DNA from: Antennarius striatus
Taxonomy: Eukaryota > Chordata > Actinopteri > Lophiiformes > Antennariidae
DNA length: 64,000 nucleotides
Direction: 5' to 3'
NCBI RefSeq assembly: GCF_040054535.1
Contig: NC_090785.1
Location: 14,584,501 to 14,648,500, forward strand
The notes beneath the pieces are model-generated. The model was given only the letters and a program-made list of their open reading frames with translations. It made no database searches and had not been told where the DNA came from. Below are positions 1 to 53,300 of the stretch, in pieces (the stretch's first letter is position 1; every line of letters begins with the position of its first letter). A program made the position numbers and the translations under genes.

Positions 1-1100
1 CCTGCTCCTTCTGCTCCGGTGACCTGTTGGCACTCGCCCATCACGTGTCCGCTTTCTCCTTCTTCAATGTCAGGAGGGAAGATAGAAGTTTAACACTGTG
101 GACGAAGTTCTATGTGCCAAGTTTTAACGACAGTGGGCATTTGAAGGCTGCGTCTGTGGGGTTTTTTTTAAAGAATTGAGCAGAGAAAAAAAATTTTTTT
201 TTACTCCAAAAAAAGTTGAGTAAAAAAAAAAATCAGATCATTTACATTTCTGTGTTAGACACTATTCTTCTCTTACTTGAGTGTTTAAATTGATGTAAAT
301 TTGGCCAACCACTGCCAAACTCATGAAGGAAGGCCTTACGGGTTGTAATATGATATTTAGCATTGATCAAAGTGTAATATGTGTAAATTCACACAATCTG
401 TACAATACTTGGTGCCATGTGATATTACTTTTTCCATCCATTGTATTTACTGGCCCACCTGAGGGGATTATCCATTTGTGTGTGTCCCATCTGTTACATT
501 TGCTGCCAGGAAAACCAGAGATTCTAAGTAATAATGATCCTCTCCTTTCAATGCAGCAATCACCTTATTTTTCACTTCATTTCAATATTTCATTGGGTAA
601 GGTAAATGTTCGGTTTCTTTTTTTTCTTTTTTTCTTTTGCTGCGTAAATTGTTAAGATTATGGATGTGTATGGGGAAAACGAGCGGGCTGAGATGTTTTA
701 TACCTCTTTTTTTCCCCCCAGTTACATAATTCACCTGTTCGGCTGAGGAGAGTGAATGTCTCAATCCCTCAGAAGTGGACTTTCTACCCTGAAGGTCATC
801 CTTTTCCTGTTATGAGTCATAACAGGAAATGATGACATTACAGAACCTGTAGAACCGTGTGTCCCAGTAAAGGTACCATCGAGTCTTGTTTCTGTTCTAA
901 TTCCATTTACAATAGATTTGGTTCACAGCTGTCTCGGCTTAGGGGTAATAAGAATAGCATTTTATATTTCTGGGCGACAAAGGTGCAACAAATCATGTAT
1001 TTCATAATAAAACAAAGTAGGGAAGATTGTTTCAACAAGTCCAATAAAAGTGAGCTGCTGTCAGAAATAAAATAAAAAAATGGACATTTTACACCTGTCT
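1..1100 (+). other. Flank downstream of flt4; possible 3' end of a convergent neighbour
   Basis: No recognisable protein. The first 174 bases stay open in frame 3 (ending KN then TGA), and frame 1 is open to 93, so a last coding exon is possible but unsupported. AATAAA at 1043-1048 and again at 1065-1076, followed by a GT-rich stretch (1118-1142), look like a plus-strand cleavage/polyadenylation site. Confidence 0.25.
803..829. promoter_or_regulatory. 27-bp perfect palindrome: ETS / AP-1 / ETS
   Basis: Thirteen-base arms around a central G at 816. The centre is ATGAGTCAT, a consensus AP-1 site; each arm carries CCTGTT/AACAGGAA, an ETS core. It could be a regulatory element or an RNA hairpin if transcribed. 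Confidence 0.5.
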
Positions 1101-1812
1101 GGTACCTGAGCCTAATTGTTGTGGTTGTAATTCGTGTATGTGTGAGAAATGAACTTTACACCCAGAGCGCTGCTCGTGTCCCTCAGCTTGCAGCCAGAGT
1201 CAACACCCCCCAGGTTGTCATTTGTGATGTGAGCACATATGAGGGTGTTAAGCTCTTACAGTTGTCATCACGCTTACGTCCAGCTCTGATAAGAACCGCT
1301 TAGTGTGACTCATTCTCTTGTTCACCCTACATCCCTCGTTTTACCTCCGTCACATATTGCTTGTTCACTGTCGTGCATCCGAGTGTCTCCACCTCCGCCA
1401 AATGACACAGACCCACAAATATCCTTGCTCTGTTCATTTGGTCCATTACGTCGACCCTGGCAGAACTTCTGCCTCAATTTTGCTGGAGACCTTAAATTTA
1501 TCCCAGCGTCACAAATGCATATTTGCTCTAAAACATAAACATAGGAATAGAGACAGCTCAAGCTTAGTCATCAAGAGAGGAGTGAGAAGATACATTTCTT
1601 TATTTCTCTCTGTATGAGTCATATTTTGTACAAATGAAGGAAGAATACTCTGTATAAAAGATAAAAAATATAAATGGACAGAAAAAGCTTAGGGATTGCT
1701 TTTTGCAGTAATGCTGCCACCCAGTGGCTCATTGAAGGGAAGTCAGTCTGAGGAGACAGCAGCCCCGCAGGACAGAGGAAGGCTGAGTTAACTTCAAGTC
1801 ATCCTGAACATC

Positions 1813-1818
1813 TTTATT
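1813..1818 (-). terminator. Candidate flt4 polyadenylation signal
   Basis: AATAAA on the minus strand, about 125 nt after the flt4 stop. It would give a very short 3' UTR; other signals further down cannot be excluded. Confidence 0.4.
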
Positions 1819-1943
1819 AATAAATGACTACATGTCAATAATGGTATGTTATAAAAGTCTACACACCTCCCTCAACCTGAGCTGTCCACTTTTTTTTTTT
1901 TTTTTAAACCCTTGACATTCTCTCGGGCTGCGTTTTACTGACA

Positions 1944-43468
<41,525 letters not shown>

Positions 43469-43760
43469 CTCCAGATCCAGGAGGGCAGAAAACCTGAGCG
43501 ATGGTTCTTCTTATAATCGTTAGTTTTTTAATGCGGGCGGAGAAGTTTGAATGGACGTCCGTGGATGCAGGAGTGGGGGAAAAAAAAAAAAAAAACCCTG
43601 TCAGGTGAACCTCCGGCCAATCGATGCCTGATCTGCGGTCAGCTCAGAGAGGGCAGAGCCGCGCTGAGGAAGAGGAGGGAAAAACAGGTTTTTTCCCCCA
43701 CGTTTTGTCAGGAGGATGCACGGAGACTGAATGGGGTTTACAATGATTTCCTTTTCCTTT
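43469..43760 (-). promoter_or_regulatory. flt4 5' UTR and probable promoter region
   Basis: GC-richer stretch directly upstream of the flt4 start codon, with several GGAA cores (GAGGAAGAGGAGGGAAA near 43669-43683 on the plus strand) that could bind ETS factors, the usual endothelial regulators. No TATA box is evident. The start site is not determined. Confidence 0.4.
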
Positions 43761-43936
43761 GGTCGTGACTGTAGTGTACACACACCCATCTATCCAGTTC
43801 ATAAAACAAGCTGAATTAGAGGGGGGTGTGTTTGTGTGTGAGTGGGTGGGTGTGGGGTGTGAGGGGAGGAGAGTGCTGTCTCCCTAACATCACTGCCTAA
43901 TAATGCCTTCTCTCAAGATCCCACTCGTTTAAACAT

Positions 43937-43971
43937 CATCATCATATCATCATCATCGTCATCATCATCAT
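43937..43971. repeat. Imperfect (ATC)n microsatellite
   Basis: CATCATCATATCATCATCAT followed by a GTC-interrupted continuation. Confidence 0.85.
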
Positions 43972-44189
43972 AAATAAATTAAATTAAATTAATACAATAA
44001 AGGATTTAAGATGCACCATGTGTCTACCTGAAAATTTTATGGGATATTTTGTTCCTTATTAACTTTTCATTCATGGTTCAGTTAGAAACCAAAAACAAAG
44101 ACAGAACTAAAAAACAACACTATAAAACCCACTGATTTGTCAGGTGACATGTCTGAGCTGTGCAGCATTTTACATAAGCAGTTATAACT

Positions 44190-44325
44190 GCTTACCCCAC
44201 CAACATATCTCACAGCAGTAACCCTTCTCATCATGGATGGTCTCGGCCTCCGTGTGACGTCATCCTGTGGGATGGATGCCCACTCCTCATTCAGAGCTTC
44301 CTGGAGTTGCTGCTGTCTCTACGGA
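44190..44325 (-). mobile_element. Mariner/Tc1-like transposase C-terminal relic
   Basis: Minus-strand translation gives QQQLQEALNEEWASIPQDDV and MMRRVTAVRYVGG, like the conserved E-W-IPQ...S-RRV end of Tc1/mariner transposases. Only about 45 codons are recognisable, with no termini. It is the one relic found on the minus strand. Confidence 0.55.
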
Positions 44326-45462
44326 CAATCAACCAACCCCACAGGTTTACAGTGGGTTTAGGTTAGAGGACAGCTGTACTGAACTGAAAACACACACTAC
44401 TTCAGTCATGGAAAGTCCATCATGACTCCTATTTTGGCAAGGATGGACGCCGTGGTCTCTGTAATGGCAGTCGGATGGAAGCCTTCCCGAGGAAAAACAG
44501 CCAAATGTCCTGATTGTCATTAATACGGTCGAGCCAGGAACGAATATTCTGTCTGTTGTTTGTCTGCATTAAACTAGTATATTTGTATTTAAGACAACTA
44601 AAAAAGATAATGTAGTTCAAGTTGACAAAACTTGATGACATTCATCATAGTTTGGGGTTGTCTTTTTTGGGGGGGGGGGTGCATTTTTAAGTCCTTGAGT
44701 ATATAATACGAATCATATAAACCCAATGATTAGAAAATCAATGTTTCTTTGTAGTGCTTGTGGGCTTGCATTTATTGCTCCCATGGAAAAAGTTTAGTGT
44801 TGATTTTATTTCATTGATTTTTCAAGGAATTCTAATCCCTCCTGACCTTGCAAAAGGCAGCAGGTAATTCTCATATTGGGGATAAAGCAACTTTCCAAAT
44901 GAGGTGGACACAAAGCACATAAAGAATGACACAGCCTCATGAGTATTAATAGAAGAAGAATAAATAGGTATTTTTTTTCCTTTGGTAAGCTCTGTTTAAT
45001 CCACAGAACAATAAATCTACCACGAGTCTTCAGATACTATAATGGAATGCAATTTATCTGTTCAGGTCAAAAGTCAACCATTAATTTGAGTTAAGGAAAG
45101 TTATCTTTTGTGCTTATGAATACAAATTCTTCTTACTAAAGCTGAACAGAGGTGTCTTGGGAGAATCTCCCCAAAAAGTCTCTAATTACTTTCCAAATAA
45201 TTGCATAGAATAATCCTCTAAGACTAAAGGGAGTTCTCCCATTCGTTTTCAAGCCCTGTTAACCGCATCCACCCACACACTTAGCCTCCTTAGGGAGTCA
45301 CCAGAGTGGACAAAAATCATGTACTATGAGCTCAACATGCCCATACTGAGCCAGGTTTTATTTTACAGGGAGGGATTCTGAAAATTGAAAACCCGTGTAC
45401 CGTATACACTCAGAAATGAAACATCTGAGGGAGCAACAGGTGTGCAGATGGAGCTGCTGAAT

Positions 45463-45625
<163 letters not shown>

Positions 45626-47409
45626 GAGTTTAAATGCAATTTTGAAACAGCCTCCAGTCAGAAGCTAAAAAGTCCATTCAAGGCAGTAGCTGAAATCAAT
45701 CCAAGACAGACACGTCTGTTTTTTCAAATTCCATAGAATTGCTGTAAAATCAATAATGTGCTTTATCTTGATCTGTACTTACATGTATATCAATTTTAGC
45801 AACATTAATGGAAGCTGCTTCAAGAGTCATCACTGTAAATCATCAGTCTCACCTCACAGCTGTCGATTACATGTATGAGAAAAAGTATTGTTTTTCTCCA
45901 TCTGATTGTTATCGTCAACGACTTCTGGGCCACTGAGAACCGGAATTCAGAAGTGTGTGCAATAACAGGAGTCAAAGTATCATTACATGTTATTACGGGC
46001 ATGTGTTTCCCACCAGATCCCTTACGGCAGTCCAGCTCTTTGACCTTACAACAGAATGTTGTGATTGAATGGTTGTAATTAACGCTCTCCTGGTTTCAGC
46101 CTGACAGCGCTGTCAGCTTCAGGGGAAAATAAACACACTGAATCCTGTTCATAGTTTGGAAAAAACAATGCCCATGCGGTATAAAACAGACGTCTACGAC
46201 TGTATAAAACAGAGAATGTCAGATGACTTGCGTGGCCAATGAGATAATAATAAAACGGCACACTAAAGCAATCAGAAAAGCCATTCAGATTCAAGTGAGC
46301 GAAAACAATGAACCCCATTCAGGATAGAATGATCGCCCCCGCTGTTTCAGGTGAAAAAGTTTCACTACATAATTTTTGCTGGATGCAGAGGGGCAACCGA
46401 CGACTCAAGGACCTGTCCTTGAACAGTCCATCCAGGTCCATCCTCAGGTCAGGAAACACATTACAGATCATGGTACTCACAGGAAGGATGTGGGGCCTGT
46501 AGTCACTGAGGTCCATGCCCATGGGTCCATCAGTGTTCTGCAGTCCGGCTGCTTTGAAGTAGCTCTTCAAGACATGCTCACTGTTTGGTTTTGATGTAGG
46601 CGCCAAAATTCCTCCTTGGTTTTAGGTCATGTTCACAGCCAGCCTGACCAGAGGGAGGGGAGCTGTTCACATAAAAAATATATACCATTCAGCCATAAAG
46701 TTAATGCCTGGGTGTGACGCAGCTGGCCAACAGAACTTCTTCTATAATGCCTGAACATTCTGTTCAATCATGAAAATAAAAATGCCAAAACTAGACATTT
46801 TCTGTGGAACCATCTTCCAGTCTCAGTCAAAACAATGTCTCGACAAAACAATGTCATTTTTGATTAAGTTTATAATTAAAACTGTATTAGACTAACCCAA
46901 AAATGATGCTACCTTGGATTAGGATATCCCCTACTTCCCATGAAGCAGTGAGCATTTCTCTCGCTTCCCAGAATGAACCAACAACAATGTTTGTTTGTTT
47001 TTTGCTTTAATGGTTTTTAGGTTGGGGTCTGGGGATCCTTTAGGGCCCCTAGGGAAACTACCAAGTGATGTATCCATGAAAAGACAAACGACAATGACAG
47101 ATTTCTGTTGTGTGGCTGTTGTGGCTCTTTGTTCAACAGTTTCATAAATTTTGTATAGTGAAATATTTTCATCAGATTTTTGTCTAATTTGCTTTTTTTG
47201 TGTTCTTATTATGAAAAAGGAAATACAGTATTGCCCTAAAAAATATAAGTCCACTACAATGGCCAGTAGCTTAGCTGTGCTGTGGACTGAGGCTGTCGGA
47301 CTCTGGCGCTCTTTGGTCCTTGTGCATAGGGCACCTTCTTGTGCTGTGATGATCAGTCCGGCCTTTCTTAAAATTACACTAAGAATCCAAAGAAACCAGA
47401 CCAATATTT

Positions 47410-47960
47410 AAAGACCTGCAGGTCTCACTTGTCTCAGTTGAGATCAGCATTCATAACACCACAGTAAGAAAGAGACTGTGCAACAATGGCATCCATGAAA
47501 GAGCTCCAAGGTGAAACCACTGTTGTGATATATACACAAAGGCTCATGTCACATTTGCAACAGAACAATGATCTGATACACACCAGCAAATCTATGTCTG
47601 AAAGAAAGCTGTGAAACTGAGGAGATTTAGTCAAAGTCTGGACTTAAATCAGATTGAGATGTTGTGGCATGACCCTGAACAGGCAGTCCAGGCTCCAGTG
47701 TTTCTGAATTGAAGTAATTTTGCAAAGAAGAGTGAAACAAATTCATCCACAGTGATGTAAAAGACTCTTTGCCAGTTATGGCAAATGTGTGAATGCAGAT
47801 GCTGCTGCCGAGAGCTTTATAACCAGTTATTAGGGGAAGGGAGCAATTACTTTTTTCACATGGCTGATTTTCAATCACTTTTCACCTCAATATAAAAGCT
47901 TCATTTTATGTTCACTCACATTTTATTTTCCTTGAAGAAGTTTTTCTTTGATGAATTCTA
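47410..47960 (+). mobile_element. Internally deleted Tc1-like transposon relic
   Basis: The left part (AGAAAGAGACTG, CAACAATGGCATCCATGAAA, ACACAAAGGCTCATGTCACA) matches the N-terminal half of a common fish Tc1 transposase. At about 47562 it jumps to AACAATGATC-ACACCAGCAAATC, then translates SLDLN-IEMLWHDPEQAVQA, CKRLFASYGK and a TSY end. About half the transposase, including two catalytic residues, is lost. Confidence 0.85.
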
Positions 47961-49053
47961 TTTTATATATGTATAGCCTTTTCAAGCAGAAATCATCTTT
48001 GACAGAAGCTCTACCTTTAAAAATGTATTCACCAGAAACTCTTGAGCAACATGGGTGCTTTGTTTGTTGTGTTTAATGCCCAGCACTATACACAAGCACT
48101 GTACCATTATCTGCCTTTTATATTGACAGTACCACCTTAATTGTTGAAGCTGTATTCAAGGACTTGAGTGGCAGTGGCATGTGTTGTAATGCCCGTCATA
48201 GTGTCTTCCATCTTGTACTCATATAAAACTCCTCTTATCATATAAAACTCACAGTGCTTTGACTCCTGCTTGTTGTCTCCTAAAATGCCTGAAGGAGCAT
48301 CCATTTGCTATTTGCTATGTTTGTTGGAATGGTAGAGCTTATTTTACTTGGCAATAGCTGCCTGTCTGTTGTTCATGAGAGTACTCAGGATGGATTAAAA
48401 TTGTAGGACAAAAAACATTTCAGCAAATAGCTAAAAGATGCTTAAAGTTGTAACTAAAAGTTGCTTATACTTGCTCTTAAGAAAAACGTCTCTGACGATT
48501 CATAGCGATTGAAGTAACTTTCATTTTACCAGCTTATAAAACAAAAATTTTAATTGAACAAAAATATGGTAATGTCACATTTCAACGAAAAAGTTTAGTG
48601 TCTGACTAGAGCCACTCCATTTATCTCAGTTTGCTAAGTGTTACAAAAGCACTAATTTCATGTAGTTGCTGTACAGGAAAACGGTGGACCCCCCTCTGTT
48701 GCCGTCCATCATGCCACCTTTCCAAAGTGCAGCAGAGGAAGCAGCATCCTGCTTCAGCATACCCACGAGAGGTGTGAGCAACCCAGAAGAATCCCCACTG
48801 TCACACTGTTTATCTGACCTTTCACCTGAACAGAGGAAACAGGACATCAGGGCGCAAGTGTGTCTGCAAAGATAACCAAGTCTGCCAGTTCTTGCTCTTT
48901 AAGTGTCAGAGTTGGCTCATGCATTTATAAGTGTTCATAGCTGTGCAATGTGCTTTGATGATGCTTCATAACAAACGTCATCATTTTACTTGAGGTCAGT
49001 GTCACAGCTGCAGAAATGGACCAAAGACAATGTGTTATAAGAAAGTGATTTGG

Positions 49054-49059
49054 TTTATT
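49054..49059 (-). terminator. Candidate polyadenylation signal of the TRIM-like gene
   Basis: AATAAA on the minus strand about 720 nt after the stop; no nearer canonical signal was seen. Confidence 0.4.
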
Positions 49060-49781
49060 GTTTACATCAGCAGTTTGGGTCTTTATCGGGAAAGGTTACA
49101 CATATCTCACATGCAATGACAGAAAAGTAAAAATGTTCCAGCAAACAGCATTTGAGTTATTATACTTAGTGATGAAAACAAAAATGACGATGAAAATGAA
49201 ATTACAAACAAAGAAAAAAGACCTACAAACTCAGAAGATGCTGTAAAGCTTCACGTAGACACTAATCTCTCTGATCAGGTGAAAACCTCTAATATAATAG
49301 TTAACTTTGTACAAAACATGATTCAATTAAATATCAAACATCAAAGTAAATGAATTCAGAAGTGATTCCAAAAAATCTCCTTCAAACCAGCATAAAAAAG
49401 AAATGATGAGAAATAATTGTTTATGATATTCTATGAAATGAGAACCACGTCAGTCTATTATGTTTGACAGGTATGGCTGATCCAGCTCATCACAATAGAT
49501 TTCACTTTCACTACATTCAACCCAAATGTTTGAAGGTTCATTTTGTATGTTTCTGCCTATTTCTCCTGTGTAAAATGAATGAGTTTGGTGAATAGAGCAA
49601 TGTCCACAGCATTTCTTACGTGATTCAGATGAAAAATGAAAGCGTCTGGAAAAACATGGAAAATATGAGATATACTTTTTTAAACTCATTGTGATGCTAA
49701 CAGTGTGGTTTTCTATAAGGCGAAGGCTGAGCCATTGTTGCCTCAGTGAGCGGTTAGCTTACATACATGATTGCTCCCGTT

Positions 49782-50341
49782 CTAGTCAGAAAAACGAACA
49801 GTGGAGTAGTGGAGAAGTCTGATCGGCTGAGGTTTATGATTCCCATCACTAATACACGGGCTGAAGAAGGGGAACACCTTGCCCCTCGGCCCGTTAGAGA
49901 ACGAGTAGAGCAGAGTCATGTCCTCAACGTTGTAAAAAGATACTCTCCTCTCCTCACAGTCTAAGAAAACCCCGAGTCGTTGAGGTGAACAGCTTAGATG
50001 CAGCCGCGTCCAGGGCTGAGTGCCAGCAAAGTACTCATTCCCATTGCGCATCCGAAGCGTCCAATATCCACTGTCAGGGCTCAGTTTGATCCGAGCCTGC
50101 CGGTCTACGGTCTCAGAGGCCACACCTAGATCCCATTTTGGTTTGGAGCCCACTTCTACCTCCCAGTAGTGGCGACCTGACTGGAAACCCTGGGCGGCCA
50201 CGATGTTGACACACTGGAGGAAACGCTTGTTATGCTCCACATGTGGAATCACAACATCACACTCCACTGCCATGGTTTTGTCCCTGGAGACGTAGATGCT
50301 TGGGTGTGCAGAGTCAACATCGAAAGTCAGTGGGGAGGGAC
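49782..50341 (-). CDS. TRIM-like gene exon 6 (PRY-SPRY and stop)
   Basis: Acceptor acctccag; 560 nt ending TTSDstop-like RFSD then stop at 49782. [20 protein letters not shown], then SPRY motifs [37 protein letters not shown] and FPFFSPC. Complete domain, no breaks. Confidence 0.94.
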
Positions 50342-53300
50342 CTGGAGGTGGAGCAATTTAAGTACATCAGTGATAATATCTTTGATTATATGATTTAACA
50401 GTTATATTTTCAGTTGAATAATGGTGTTATTAATGTCATTCTCTTACCACTTCCTTTATTTCATGTAATACTTCTTAATTACTTCCTAATAACTCTCACT
50501 ATTGAGGCAGAAACAGTTTCCAGCTGAAATCTTTTGAGTTTAATGAAGCACATTCAAGGGAAAATTACCTGGCTTGAGAAACTTGACCATTTTTTTCCAT
50601 GTGATGTATTGTAATGGGGCTATGTACTTGTTGCTGAAGGCATCAATATCAAACTCCTGGGAAAATTCAACTTGAACAGATGGTCTGTCAAATACAAAAC
50701 AAATTATCAGCAAAAATGAAAAGGTGTGAAAATGACATTTGATCATTCATCATGCTGAAGTGAGCACTTACCTTAGAGATGGGAGCTGAAAAGAAGGAAA
50801 TTAAAATGAAAACAAATTAGGTAAGACTGTGTGTTGTATTTCATTTCAGATACGACCTAACTGTTCCTTCTAGCAGTGCCCTTACCTCGGTTAATACAAC
50901 GTTGTTAGAGACAGTGCTAGCTTGCTGCAACACTTTGATATTGGCCTCCAGTTCCCGCATAGCCAGCTCGATGGACTCCAGGTGGTGATGTACTTTGTGC
51001 ATTTCCTCCTTCTGCTCTCTCCTTAATTGCTCCAGCACATAGGTCTCCTCATCGTGCAGGATCTGATGAAGAGCTCTGAATTCTCCTTCTACACGAGCCT
51101 GCAGATCCGCTCCAACTCTCTGCAACAGGAAGAAACGCTAAAGTTTGGGGGCATATTCTCGAAAGCTTTGTTCAGATTCTTTAATGGTGACACAGCAAAG
51201 AGACTATTTTACCACTGACTTTCTGATCAGATTATTTGACTTTGTTACACAATCAGTCCAAAAAATTAATTGAGAGATTAATTGAATACAATACCTAAAG
51301 TAAACAATAAAGCAGTACTTTTCCATTCAGAAAAAGAAGCATAAAGGTTGGAAGCACCACGCAAAAAAGGAAGGGATACAGTATTTTAGTCATATCAATC
51401 CTTTCCGTACACAGCAATGATCAGTATCATTTTCTCTCGTTTTAATTAGTAAGTATTAGAATAGTTCATCATTCACTGTGGTGGTATTCAGCCTCCTATT
51501 TCACACAGAATCCCTACAGACAGAGATGGGAGACATGAAGCAGGAAGACATGTGGTGAAGATTAAGAGGGATGAATCTGAAGCCACGCTGTTGGGAGAGG
51601 ACTCTTGACCCTACAGCTCACAACATTCAAATCTACTTTCTACTGCACATGAAATCAATCAACAGTTGTTCACCAGTGTTCGTGTCTGATTTTATAGTGA
51701 TAGTACTATGACATTATTTTTGGACTTTCATGTTCTGAAAGTCTGCCTCACTCGGTGTTGTGAACTTCAATGATTTTCTTATCTCACTGCGTTTTCCTCC
51801 GTGGATCAATTTGATGTTTGACCTCTCTTAAGAATATTGTGAAAACACACTTATCTTGCCTACCTGAACTTCTCAAGAGGCCATGAGCTACTAGGCCAAC
51901 AACAGGCCCAAAAATATGTATATGTTATACCACCTATGAAATATTAATGACTTTGACTATGTTGACAGCCCTGTGTTGCTGCAAAAGTATCGAAAAAGAA
52001 CACACATTTCATTGGCTGCTTGATTGTTCGAGTGTGTTGGACTGGAGTGAAACATCTTATTCATAACAAAACTTTGCTCAGCACAGTACTTTTCTGCTTA
52101 GAATCAGAATCAGAATCAGAATCAGAATCAGAATCATGCCGAGGGGTCATTGCTTTATTGTGACAGTTGCAGAACAGAAAAAGTAAGAGCAAGAATGGAT
52201 AATTAGAATTAAGAAACAAGTCAGTCACCGGCTGCAACATCCCGCGACACCGCCAAATTCAAAATTTTACCCTGACCTACTTGCACAGGTCAAAGATCAA
52301 AGCTAGTGCTCAGACCTACCGTCAATGATCAAAGCAGTGGCTTTGATCTACGGTCTTACTCATACTGGCCTTCTCCCTTGTCTTTCTATCTTATCCAGTT
52401 CCTGAGTGTACAAAAGTTGAAATTTGACCATGAAATACTTTCTAAAGATCAAGGTCATCATCTCATTTTCATTCCCCCGAGTAATGTGCTTTTTGTTTCA
52501 TCTTTCTATCTGCAATGATTGTGAAGATATTCGGTGGACGAACGGATGAACACATGAACACTGACAATTACAATACATCACCGCTTTGAAGCGAGATACA
52601 AAACGAAAAAAAAGAAAATTGAGATTAGAGACACCGGTATATAGAATAACTACATCAATAAACTAGACATGCAGCTAAATCCACTGAAGCATGACACTGT
52701 TAAGTCTAGGAGAATAATCCTCTGACAAAGGGATCCTGCGAGGTCACATTATGTTTGATAGTGGCCACCCATCATGCTTGCTCACAAGTTAATTAAAAAG
52801 CTTAAATTTGCCATTTTGTGTCCATGGAGTTTGATAACATTTACATATAAATATGAAATGTCCCTGTGCATTCTTTGTGCTCTGACAGACAATAAAATAA
52901 AAAGTAGTCCATAGCAGTCATCAATTTGGGGAAGGAAGTGACACATGACATGAAGAGACATAGAAAAAGAAGGAGAGGGGGTGATGGACATAATATGGGA
53001 GGAAGAGGAGGTATTGCCCAGATAAATCAGCAAAGAGACTGGTCGCACTCAAACAATGGAGGTCTGATATTTATGTTCTTTGGTACAGTGCTATAGGCTC
53101 AATTATATTTACAATTACAGTTTGTCTATTTTCTGTATAGCACATATTCCTATGTTTGTGAACTGTTTGTTGCACTTTTCTGTAATTCAAATCCAAATGA
53201 TACAAAATAAAACACAAAAATAGATAAGGTTTATACAATTTCATCTAACTATTTTTCATGCGCTTTGGCAGGGATGATGATTGAGGGGTCACCGATGAAG

